A program made the translations under genes and the position numbers. This document shows positions 27,336 to 34,399 of a DNA stretch of 64,000 bases, piece by piece (the first letter of the stretch is position 1; each line of letters starts with the position of its first letter). The notes under the pieces are model-generated. The model did no database searches and was not told the DNA's origin. It saw nothing but the letters and a program-made list of their open reading frames with translations. This DNA is from a bacterium (lineage in GTDB: Bacteria; Zixibacteria; MSB-5A5; WJJR01), in assembly GCA_021813505.1 (NCBI GenBank), contig JAKAKI010000008.1, forward strand, positions 1 to 64,000, in the 5' to 3' direction.

Positions 27336-27366
27336 TTGACAGACCATGGTCGTACGTAATTACTTA
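27336..27366 (+). promoter_or_regulatory. Candidate rpsU-operon promoter
   Basis: TTGACA (27336-27341) is followed by an AT-rich stretch containing TAATTACTTA. With 19-bp spacing the -10 would be TACTTA (27361-27366); spacing is longer than ideal. A leader of about 130 bp with two purine-rich patches precedes the rpsU start. Confidence 0.35.
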
Positions 27367-27496
27367 ACCATTAGGATGGGGGTTTACACCCCGGAGGGGA
27401 GGGCCACTATCCATCGTCAAACGGATGTTGAGTATTGGGAGGGGTTGAACACTTTTACCGGGGAGTCACCCTTACGGGAAGGATGTGAATTCATAA

Positions 27497-27688
27497 ATGA
27501 CCGGCGTTCGCGTACGCGACGACGAGAGTTTCGAAAAGGCGCTGAAGCGCTTCAACAAATCGTGTGAAAAAGCGGGTATTTTATCGGACATCAAGAAGCA
27601 CCAGTACTTTGAGAAACCGTCCGATCGCAAAAAACGGAAATTGAATCAGGCCAGACGGCGCAGTCGCAAGAGATATACGACCGATTGA
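27497..27688 (+). CDS. rpsU: Small ribosomal subunit protein bS21
   Basis: 63 residues, highly basic, matching bS21: [26 protein letters not shown] followed by the characteristic Lys/Arg-rich tail ([15 protein letters not shown]). It binds the 30S subunit near the platform and aids initiation on mRNA. No strong anti-SD complement precedes the ATG, which is notable for an rpsU gene since bS21 affects Shine-Dalgarno recognition in some Bacteroidota. The stop overlaps the next start (TGATG), so rpsU and the YqeY gene are coupled. The order rpsU-yqeY-cvpA and later mutS2-dnaG resembles the macromolecular-synthesis gene groups of other bacteria. Confidence 0.93.
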   Translation: MTGVRVRDDESFEKALKRFNKSCEKAGILSDIKKHQYFEKPSDRKKRKLNQARRRSRKRYTTD

Positions 27689-28155
27689 TGGACACCGACC
27701 TGACCACCCGCATCACCACGGACATGACCGCTGCGATGAAAAGTCGCAACGCGCTCCGTACCGAAGTGTTGCGAGGGCTCAAATCGGAACTCAAGTATCG
27801 GCAGATTGAGCTGGGGCACCCATTGGATGAGGCCGAATGCCAGGCGGTTCTGCGTTCGGCCCAGAAGAAGCGCCGGGATGCCATCGAGCTCTACCAGAAA
27901 GGCGGCCGCGAGGACCTCTGGCGGAAAGAGGAATCCGAACTGGCCATCATCAGCGAGTACCTTCCCGCCGCAATGGGGGATGACGAGCTGAAGGGAATTG
28001 TCGATACGGTAATTGGGGAAACACACGCCTCGGCGCCTGGGGATTTGGGACGGGTGATGAAGGCGGTGATGGGGAAAGTGGCCGGACGCGCGGATGGGAA
28101 TCGCGTGCGTCAGGCGGTGGCCGAACGGCTCAACAGCATGGCTGCCAGCAAGTAG
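27688..28155 (+). CDS. GatB/YqeY domain protein
   Basis: 155 residues, starting at the ATG that overlaps the rpsU stop. It is the stand-alone YqeY type: an N-terminal helical domain (RNALRTEVLRGLKSELKYRQIE) with the typical KKRRDAIELYQKGGREDL, and a C-terminal tail domain (GDLGRVMKAVMGKVAGRADG) shared with the GatB subunit of Asp/Glu-tRNA amidotransferase. The domain is thought to touch tRNA; the exact role of the free protein is not established. It commonly neighbours rpsU in bacterial genomes, as here. Confidence 0.93.
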   Translation: MDTDLTTRITTDMTAAMKSRNALRTEVLRGLKSELKYRQIELGHPLDEAECQAVLRSAQKKRRDAIELYQKGGREDLWRKEESELAIISEYLPAAMGDDELKGIVDTVIGETHASAPGDLGRVMKAVMGKVAGRADGNRVRQAVAERLNSMAASK

Positions 28156-28293
28156 ATTCCCGCAACGTTAGACCGGCACCGACGGTTCGGCAAGGGGCAG
28201 GTTCCGCGAGACTTTCGCGGAACGAATCCGACGGTGGTCAATTCGACGCATCGTACCCCTTGCTCCTCCGGCGTCCAAAAAGGGGAGGGCAGG

Positions 28294-28944
28294 ATGAACT
28301 TCTTGGACCTGTTGCTACTGGTCGGCGTGGGTGCATGCGCCGTCTGGGGGGCAAAACGCGGCTTCATCCGCATGATCATGATCACCCTCGGTCTCATGGG
28401 GGCGATCGTCATCGCGGTCCACTACAATGACGCATTCACGCGCGAACTGTCGGGCTTCGTGCGCGCCTCACCGCTTTGGGTCACGATGATCGCGTTTATC
28501 CTGTCGTCGATGATCCTGTTTGCGTTGTTCCGGCTCGGGGCAATGCTCTTCTGGCGGGTAGCGAATCTCCAGAAACTCGGCAAGACCGACCAGTTCGGCG
28601 GCGCGCTCATCGGGCTGATCTTCGGCTGGATCATGATGGGATATGTCATCTTCCTCATGGTCTTCCTGCCGCTGCCGGCCGGCTTCCAAACCAAGGTGGA
28701 GGAATCGGTCTTCGCCCTGCGCATGGGATCATCCGTGCCGCTGCTGTATGAGTCCACCGAGCGATTCCATCCTTCGCAGCCGGACTTCATGGGCAAGATG
28801 GAGGAGACACTGCAGGGAGCGATGCTCTACGCCAAAGCGCCCAAATCGCAGATGGGCAAGAAACGGCATATCACCGCCATCGACGAAGCGCGTGTCTCCG
28901 ACTTCCTCGACCGGCTCGACCGATATTTCATTGCCAGTTCGTAG
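28294..28944 (+). CDS. cvpA: CvpA-family membrane protein
   Basis: 216 residues from the ATG at 28294, preceded by GGGAGGGCAGG. Four membrane helices occupy the first 140 residues, starting MNFLDLLLLVGVGACAVWGAKRGFI, the typical CvpA opening. The C-terminal 75 residues are soluble and charged. CvpA is linked to colicin V production, purF-operon expression and envelope robustness in enterobacteria; its mechanism is not settled. It lies between the YqeY gene and mutS2, a common arrangement. A hairpin (gttccgcga/ttcgcggaac) stands in the gap before it, and a good terminator follows. Confidence 0.85.
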   Translation: MNFLDLLLLVGVGACAVWGAKRGFIRMIMITLGLMGAIVIAVHYNDAFTRELSGFVRASPLWVTMIAFILSSMILFALFRLGAMLFWRVANLQKLGKTDQFGGALIGLIFGWIMMGYVIFLMVFLPLPAGFQTKVEESVFALRMGSSVPLLYESTERFHPSQPDFMGKMEETLQGAMLYAKAPKSQMGKKRHITAIDEARVSDFLDRLDRYFIASS

Positions 28945-28979
28945 TACCTCTTCCACCGACAACTCGCGCAGCACATCAT

Positions 28980-29006
28980 AGCCCCCGGCAACGGGGGCTT
29001 TCTGTT
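28980..29006 (+). terminator. Rho-independent terminator after cvpA
   Basis: agcccccg (28980-28987), tetraloop gcaa, cgggggct (28992-28999), then tttctgtt. The 8-bp GC stem with GNRA-type loop and T-rich tail sits 36 bp after the cvpA stop and closes the rpsU-yqeY-cvpA unit. Confidence 0.8.
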
Positions 29007-29050
29007 GATTGACAGGCGATCCTGCAATTGTGATATTTGAAGTTGCCGCT

Positions 29051-29674
29051 ATGAGACAGGATGGGAATTATGGGAAGAATGCGAAGAATGGGAATCATAC
29101 TTCCCATAGCTCCCATCCCCCCGAACGCCTCCTCCCCCCAAGAGGCGACTACCGCACACTTCTCTCCTTCCAGAAGGCCGAGGTGGTCTACGACGTCACA
29201 TTCCGTTTCGCGCACAAGTTCCTTTCTAAGGGCGACCGCACTATCGACCAGATGATCCAGTCGGCGCGATCCGGCAAGAAGAACATCCTCGAAGGCAGCA
29301 AGGCCGGTCTGACTTCCAAGGAAACCGAAATCAAGCTGACAAACGTCGCGCGAGCCAGCCTGGAGGAGCTGTTGGACGACTACCGGGACTTCCTGCGTGC
29401 ACGCGACCTGCGGATTTGGGATATGAACTCACGGGAGGCCCGCTACGTTCGCGCACTAGGCCGCAATACGCCGCAGACGTTCGAGCTCTACCGCGAGTTT
29501 GTGGAATCACGTCCCCCCGAAGTCGTCGCGAATATCGCCCTCTGCTTGATCCACCAAACGAATTACCTGCTTGATCAGCAGCTTCGCCGCCTCGAGCAGG
29601 ACTTCGTCAAACAAGGCGGCCTCCGCGAGCGCATGACCCGAGTCCGCTTACAGCACCGCTCCTGCCACTCATGA
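29051..29674 (+). CDS. Four-helix-bundle (23S rRNA IVP-like) protein in an inverted-repeat cassette
   Basis: 207 residues from the only upstream ATG before the domain. Residues about 35-180 match four-helix-bundle proteins related to those encoded by intervening sequences of bacterial 23S rRNA: YRTLLSFQKAEVVYDVTF, then RTIDQMIQSARSGKKNILEGSKA and EIKLTNVARASLEELLDDYRDFL. The C-terminal helix resembles the suffix type of this family. The gene is bounded by 38-bp inverted repeats at 29061-29098 and 29671-29708; the left one encodes residues 4-16 and the right one overlaps the stop. No reverse transcriptase is present, so it is not the accessory protein of a diversity-generating retroelement. 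Function unknown; RNA binding is suspected for relatives. Confidence 0.78.
   Translation: MRQDGNYGKNAKNGNHTSHSSHPPERLLPPRGDYRTLLSFQKAEVVYDVTFRFAHKFLSKGDRTIDQMIQSARSGKKNILEGSKAGLTSKETEIKLTNVARASLEELLDDYRDFLRARDLRIWDMNSREARYVRALGRNTPQTFELYREFVESRPPEVVANIALCLIHQTNYLLDQQLRRLEQDFVKQGGLRERMTRVRLQHRSCHS
29061..29098. repeat. Left 38-bp inverted repeat of the four-helix-bundle cassette
   Basis: Four 9-mers atgggaatt, atgggaaga, atgcgaaga, atgggaatc plus at. It matches the reverse complement of 29671-29708 at 35 of 38 positions. It lies inside the first codons of the cassette gene. Confidence 0.8.
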
Positions 29675-29708
29675 TTCCCATCCTTCCCATCCTTCCCATA
29701 ATTCCCAT
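29671..29708. repeat. Right 38-bp inverted repeat of the four-helix-bundle cassette
   Basis: Reads on the minus strand as atgggaatt, atgggaagg, atgggaagg, atgggaatc plus at, the inverted partner of 29061-29098. It overlaps the cassette gene stop codon (29672-29674) and ends 28 bp before the chosen start of the next gene. Confidence 0.8.
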
Positions 29709-29736
29709 TCTTCGGCGGTCGCACCTCCGCGACACC

Positions 29737-30249
29737 ATGCACGCCCTGGCCGTAGTCGTCGCTGTGCTCGCGCTTCAGCTCGACGGCTGCACACTCATCG
29801 GCTTCGGCATCGGCCTGAACCACGATGCCCACAAACCAAAGTCCGGGCCGATTCCAGGCGAGATGTGGGACTCGATTCCCATCGGCGCCCAAGTCATCGT
29901 CCAGTTCGCCGATGGCGCTCAAAGCAAAGGGCTGTTCTTTGGCAGCGAACCTCTCACCAGAGAGGGGTATGATTCCGTCGACGTGCTCTGGCTCGAAAAG
30001 CATAGCTTGCCGCCAATGACAGTCGCGCCTGGCGAAACTCCTTCTCTGACAGTCTTGACTCTCCAGACCAAGACATCGTTGGAGTATATTCCGAAAAACC
30101 GCATTGCCGGCATCTCATACCCAGGCAAGCATGGTGCCTTGGTGGGACTGGCCATTGGCTTTGGGGTTGACCTCGTGTGCCTCGGTCTAACGTATCTATT
30201 CCTGACGCTGCTCGAGGATTCCTGGGGGGATGAATCCTGGGGAATCTGA
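29737..30249 (+). CDS. Small exported protein of unknown function
   Basis: 170 residues from the ATG at 29737; earlier starts would translate the inverted repeat. The N-terminus (LAVVVAVLALQLDGCTLIGFG) is a signal with a possible lipobox LDGC. The middle is a small beta-rich domain (IGAQVIVQFADGAQSKGLFFG, TSLEYIPKNRIAGISYPG) that resembles an Sm-like or ribosome-associated beta fold only in general terms. A second hydrophobic segment (GALVGLAIGFGVDLVCLGLTYLFL) lies near the C-terminus. No family recognised. No strong ribosome-binding site is seen. It lies between the cassette and a promoter for the next gene. Confidence 0.5.
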   Translation: MHALAVVVAVLALQLDGCTLIGFGIGLNHDAHKPKSGPIPGEMWDSIPIGAQVIVQFADGAQSKGLFFGSEPLTREGYDSVDVLWLEKHSLPPMTVAPGETPSLTVLTLQTKTSLEYIPKNRIAGISYPGKHGALVGLAIGFGVDLVCLGLTYLFLTLLEDSWGDESWGI

Positions 30250-30306
30250 GTCTACACAAGCGCAGTACCTGGTGCACGTCAACGCACGATTACACGATGC
30301 ATTCAG

Positions 30307-30336
30307 TTGACATCGTGCCTTTAGTGCTGCTAATTT
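30307..30336 (+). promoter_or_regulatory. Candidate sigma70-type promoter
   Basis: TTGACA (30307-30312), 18-bp spacer, TAATTT (30331-30336), 65 bp before the start of the Trp-repeat protein gene. Both hexamers are close to consensus. Confidence 0.5.
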
Positions 30337-30401
30337 CAGCGAAACAAGTGTCGGCCCATCCATACCGGGGCCGGGCGAATTAGAACGCGGAGGGTTTGGC
30401 G

Positions 30402-31838
30402 ATGAAAAAGGCAATCATGGTCATGCTATTGTTACTGTGTTTCAGCGCGACGATTCATGAGACTGCGATTGCCGCGCCGATGCACTTCAACCAGGAATCC
30501 ACGCTGTTGCAGAAGTGTCTGCAGTATCAAAGAGTGCTGACCACCCCGGTGAACTGCCCGCCCTCACAGCGTACGTTGCTGGCGTTAACGCTCGCCGCCG
30601 CCGAGGTCGCACCGGTTGATCCGGTGGAATACCTGCAGGTGTACGAGCAAGCCGGGATACTGGTCTTCTACCGGAAGACTTCAGATACGGGATTCACCTG
30701 GAGCGGGACTGAGTGGGCAAACGATAATCGGACCACCTATTCCTACGTGAGTGGCAGCCGCGTTTCCGAACAGGTCAGCCAGACGTGGAGCGGCACGCAG
30801 TGGGACAATGCCTCCAGGATGACGTTCACGTACGACGGGAGCAGCCGGCTGAGCACGATGACCTCCCAGACCTGGGTGGCAAGCGCCTGGGCGAATCAAA
30901 CCATGAGCACGTACACGTATGACGGGAGTGGGAACGCGATAGAGCTGTTGACCCAGCAGTGGCAGTCCAGCGCCTGGGTGAACTTCGCCAAGACGACGAT
31001 GACCTATTCCGGTGGCCGCATTGCGACATCCACGTCGCAGTCGTGGGTCTCCTCCGCCTGGGTGAACGCGAGCAAGACCACGTTCACATATGATGGCGGC
31101 GGCCACCTGACTGAAACGCTGATGCAGAACTGGCAGTCCAGCGCCTGGGTGAACAGTATGCGATTCACCTCGACTTTTGACGGCAGCGGCCGGGAGACCT
31201 CGAGCATAACCCAAATGTGGTCCGGGTCCGTCTGGAACAACACATATAAGGACGATTACTCCTACGACGGCAGCAATCATGAGATCCTCCAAGTCACCTC
31301 CATGTGGGCCGGATCCATGTGGCTGGCCACCGACGCGGACACTTCGAAATACTCTGGCGAGGATCTGACCGAATCAGTCCGCTGCAATCTGATGTCCTTC
31401 ATGCTGAATCGTACCCGATTTACGTATGACGGTTTCAGCAATCTGATTGAGGACATCAGCGACAATGCGACGTCGGGCGATCCATGGAACAATGTCTCCC
31501 GCAACGTCTACGTTTACGATTCATATGTCGATGTGGCCGATGAAGCCGCACCGGGAACTCCTGAGACCTTCACCGTCCAGAACTACCCGAATCCCTTCAA
31601 TGCCGGCACCGTGATCAGCTACTCACTTGAGAAAGATGCTCACGTCCGCGTGACGATTTGCAATATGCTGGGGCAAACCGTGGCCACCGTGGTTGACGCC
31701 GACCAGACCCTGGGAGTCCACCGCGTTGTCTGGAACGGCTTGGACGACCGCGGGGACCAACTTGCCAGCGGGATCTACCTGTTCCGTGTCCAGGCCGGAG
31801 TTGCGACCCAGGTTCGAAAAATGGTCTTGTTGAGGTGA
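30402..31838 (+). CDS. Secreted Trp-repeat protein with sorting-type C-terminus
   Basis: 478 residues from the ATG at 30402 with GGAGGG upstream. Signal peptide about 1-24 (KAIMVMLLLLCFSATIHETAIA). Residues about 100-300 hold seven tandem repeats of 28-29 residues with the pattern W-x3-x-W-x-N, then T-x-T/S-Y-D-G, for example QSWVSSAWVNASKTTFTYDG. The repeats resemble YD/RHS-type strand repeats but are shorter. The C-terminal 85 residues are a FlgD-like sorting module (NYPNPFNAGTVISYSL through GIYLFRVQAGVATQVRKMVLL), as in the giant protein at 18711. Likely a cell-surface protein; ligand unknown. Followed by a small GC hairpin (31842-31860) and a strong terminator. Confidence 0.8.
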   Translation: MKKAIMVMLLLLCFSATIHETAIAAPMHFNQESTLLQKCLQYQRVLTTPVNCPPSQRTLLALTLAAAEVAPVDPVEYLQVYEQAGILVFYRKTSDTGFTWSGTEWANDNRTTYSYVSGSRVSEQVSQTWSGTQWDNASRMTFTYDGSSRLSTMTSQTWVASAWANQTMSTYTYDGSGNAIELLTQQWQSSAWVNFAKTTMTYSGGRIATSTSQSWVSSAWVNASKTTFTYDGGGHLTETLMQNWQSSAWVNSMRFTSTFDGSGRETSSITQMWSGSVWNNTYKDDYSYDGSNHEILQVTSMWAGSMWLATDADTSKYSGEDLTESVRCNLMSFMLNRTRFTYDGFSNLIEDISDNATSGDPWNNVSRNVYVYDSYVDVADEAAPGTPETFTVQNYPNPFNAGTVISYSLEKDAHVRVTICNMLGQTVATVVDADQTLGVHRVVWNGLDDRGDQLASGIYLFRVQAGVATQVRKMVLLR

Positions 31839-31892
31839 TTGGCGCCGACACCGTCGGCGCACTATCGCTCAAACGACCAGATCGCCTCATTT

Positions 31893-31922
31893 AAAGGCCG
31901 GTGATTGCCTCACCGGCCTTTC
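31893..31922 (+). terminator. Rho-independent terminator before mutS2
   Basis: aaaggccggtga (31893-31904) pairs perfectly with tcaccggccttt (31910-31921) around ttgcc, with a flanking A-run and T-run. It separates the surface-protein gene from mutS2, whose start is 17 bp further on, so mutS2 must be transcribed by read-through or from a very close promoter. Confidence 0.85.
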
Positions 31923-31938
31923 CTGCTATATTCCACCC

Positions 31939-34362
31939 ATGAGCGTTTCGTCCATTGCGACATCGCAGGTGCAGTCGATCCTGGAATTCGACAAGATCGT
32001 GAATGCGACGATCGGGCTATGCCTCACCCCCATGGGACCCGACCGCATCGCGGACTGGCAGCCGACCGATGACATCCCGCTTCTCGACCGGCGGCGGGAG
32101 GAAGTCACCGAGATGCTGACCGTCCTGCGGTCGGCCGGATTCCCCCTCGTTCGTGTGCCCGATATCCGAGCGCACATTGAAAAGTCCGGACTCGAGGGAT
32201 CATTCCTCGAACCCGGGGCGTTTCTCGAAGTCGGTGATTTCCTGGCGGCGGTAGACGGGCTGTTGAAATTCTCGAAGGTTTCGACCGAGGCGTTCCCGCG
32301 ACTTGAGGCGTACCTCGAAGGACTCTCGGAGGTGTATCCGTTGCGTGCGGCGATTGCGCGCAGCATCACGCCCGAGGGGGATGTCAATGACCAGGCGTCG
32401 CCCGAATTGGCACGCCTTCGGCGGGAGAAACGCGGCGCCCGCGATGCGATTGTCGTGCGTCTCGAACGGATTCTTGCCAAGAGGCCCAGTTCCGATCCGA
32501 GCCGCATGGATGATTTGGTAACGCTGCGCAATGACCGTTTCGTCATTCCCATGCGTGAAGGGGATCCGGCGGCCAACGATGGTGTCATCCAGGATCGTTC
32601 ATCCTCCGGCATGACGATTTTCGTCGAACCGATGTCGGTCGTCGAATTGAACAATCGGCTAAGGCGTATCGGCATGGAAGAATCGCGCGAAGTCGAACGG
32701 ATTCTGCGCGAACTCACCGATTTGGTGCGTGAGAATCGCTATGCGCTCACCGACGATGTTGCTATTGTCGGTGACCTCGATGCAATTCACTCTGTTGCCA
32801 GATTCGGCATTCAAACCAATGGCACTGTGGCGGCACGGCTCGATGGGGCCGAGCTGAGTTTGGTCGAAGCGCGGCATCCGTTGCTGGTCCTCAAATCACG
32901 CAAATCCGCTGACGGTTTACCGGCGTTCACCGTCGTGCCGATGACGGTTGCCCTCGGCAACGCGGTGACAAGCATCATCGTGACCGGCCCCAACACCGGC
33001 GGCAAGACCGTGGCCCTGAAAACGGTCGGACTGTTGACCCTGATGGCGCAGGCGGGCTGGCCGGTGCCGGCGCACCCGACTACGAAGATTGGTGTCTTCG
33101 GGCATGTCTTCGCCGATATCGGCGACGAACAATCGATCGAGTCATCGCTCTCGACATTTTCCTCGCATCTGACGCGCATCAACGATGCCATGGCTTTTGC
33201 CGATGATCATTCGCTGGTGCTCCTCGACGAGCTTGGGGCGGGCACCGATCCCAAGGAGGGCGGCGCTCTGGGCGAGGCGATTATCGGTGTACTTACCGAT
33301 CGAGGGACACGTCTGGTCGTGACGACGCACCACACCGCACTCAAGACACTGGCGCAGCATGACACCCGCATTGAAAACGCGGCTGTCCTGTTCGATCCCA
33401 AGACGCTTTCACCGACCTACCATTTCCGCCTCGGTCTGCCCGGGGGCTCGTATGCGATCGATATCGCGCGCCGGTTGGGCCTGCCCGAATCGGTGACACG
33501 CCGCGCCGACGCGCTGGTCGACGAGCAGGAGAAAGACCTGTCGCGCCTGTTGCTCGAACTGGACGAACGGCTGGAGGCAGTGCGGAAGAGCCAGGAGGAC
33601 GCTGAGAATCGCCAGCATGCCGCCGAGGCGCTGGAGGACTTATTCCGCGCCCGCCTCGCGAAACTTGAGCAACTCGAATCCAAACGCAAATCGGAGGCGC
33701 TCGCCCAGGCAGAGGAAATCGTCAAGTCCACCCGGCAGGAGATGGAGCGCCTCGTTCGCGAGATTCGCGAATCCCAAGCCGAACACCAGCGCGTTAAGGA
33801 ATCACATCACGCGATTGACGAACGCCTGCAGGACATCAAGAAGCAGCAAGCGGTGATCAAGCCGGCGAAGCCACCACGCGAGCCGAGCCCGTTGGCGGTG
33901 GGCGACCGTGTCTGGATCGAGGCGTTCAAACGGGAGGGAGAAATTCTTTCCATTGACGACCGGCGCGACCAGGTGAAAGTCCAGTTGGGCGATTTCATCT
34001 ACACGATCGACCGCACCGCCGCCGAACGGGTTGCCTCAGAGGATTCCACCGACCGTTCCGGCGGCAAACCCCGCAAGATCGTTTCGGGAGGCTACATCAA
34101 TTTATCAAGCGCGGTCGGCCCGGAAGTCTCTCTGCGCGGGTTGTCCGCGGAGGATGCGCTTGAAATGCTCGACCGGTATCTCGATGAAGCGCGCCTCGCC
34201 GGCTGGCAGGAGGTTCGCATTGTGCACGGTAAGGGAGAGGGCATTCTGCGCCGCGCGGTCGGCGAATTCCTCAGCAAAGATAAACGCGTGATGTCCAAGC
34301 GCCTTGGCCAGTGGAACGAAGGCGCCGATGGCGTCACCATCGCCTCCCTCCGCCCCGAGTGA
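31939..34362 (+). CDS. mutS2: Endonuclease MutS2
   Basis: 807 residues, full length for MutS2. Lacks the mismatch-recognition domain of MutS. The ATPase domain shows Walker A (TGPNTGGKTVALK near residue 350), the following SSLSTFSSHLTRI block, and Walker B (LVLLDELGAGTDPKEGGALGEA). A long charged coiled coil follows at about 530-660 with many Glu, Arg and Gln. A KOW-like segment (VGDRVWIEAFKREGEILSI) precedes the C-terminal Smr nuclease domain (VSLRGLSAEDALEMLDRYLDEA, IVHGKGEGILRRAV). It acts on branched DNA and, in Bacillus, on collided ribosomes. It lies 32 bp upstream of dnaG and is probably co-transcribed. Confidence 0.95.
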   Translation: MSVSSIATSQVQSILEFDKIVNATIGLCLTPMGPDRIADWQPTDDIPLLDRRREEVTEMLTVLRSAGFPLVRVPDIRAHIEKSGLEGSFLEPGAFLEVGDFLAAVDGLLKFSKVSTEAFPRLEAYLEGLSEVYPLRAAIARSITPEGDVNDQASPELARLRREKRGARDAIVVRLERILAKRPSSDPSRMDDLVTLRNDRFVIPMREGDPAANDGVIQDRSSSGMTIFVEPMSVVELNNRLRRIGMEESREVERILRELTDLVRENRYALTDDVAIVGDLDAIHSVARFGIQTNGTVAARLDGAELSLVEARHPLLVLKSRKSADGLPAFTVVPMTVALGNAVTSIIVTGPNTGGKTVALKTVGLLTLMAQAGWPVPAHPTTKIGVFGHVFADIGDEQSIESSLSTFSSHLTRINDAMAFADDHSLVLLDELGAGTDPKEGGALGEAIIGVLTDRGTRLVVTTHHTALKTLAQHDTRIENAAVLFDPKTLSPTYHFRLGLPGGSYAIDIARRLGLPESVTRRADALVDEQEKDLSRLLLELDERLEAVRKSQEDAENRQHAAEALEDLFRARLAKLEQLESKRKSEALAQAEEIVKSTRQEMERLVREIRESQAEHQRVKESHHAIDERLQDIKKQQAVIKPAKPPREPSPLAVGDRVWIEAFKREGEILSIDDRRDQVKVQLGDFIYTIDRTAAERVASEDSTDRSGGKPRKIVSGGYINLSSAVGPEVSLRGLSAEDALEMLDRYLDEARLAGWQEVRIVHGKGEGILRRAVGEFLSKDKRVMSKRLGQWNEGADGVTIASLRPE

Positions 34363-34363
34363 G

Positions 34364-34399
34364 GTCCACTTCGTCCACTAGGTCCACTTAGTCCATGCC
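34364..34399 (+). repeat. Four 9-bp tandem repeats overlapping the dnaG start
   Basis: gtccacttc, gtccactag, gtccactta, gtccatgcc: four exact 9-mers in phase. The dnaG ATG (34395-34397) is inside the last unit. The repeat fills the whole mutS2-dnaG spacer and leaves no Shine-Dalgarno sequence. Confidence 0.85.

Noticed and set aside
29051-29674. Accessory variability determinant of a diversity-generating retroelement
   Set aside because: The fold family is related, but no reverse transcriptase, template repeat or variable C-type-lectin target is in the window.
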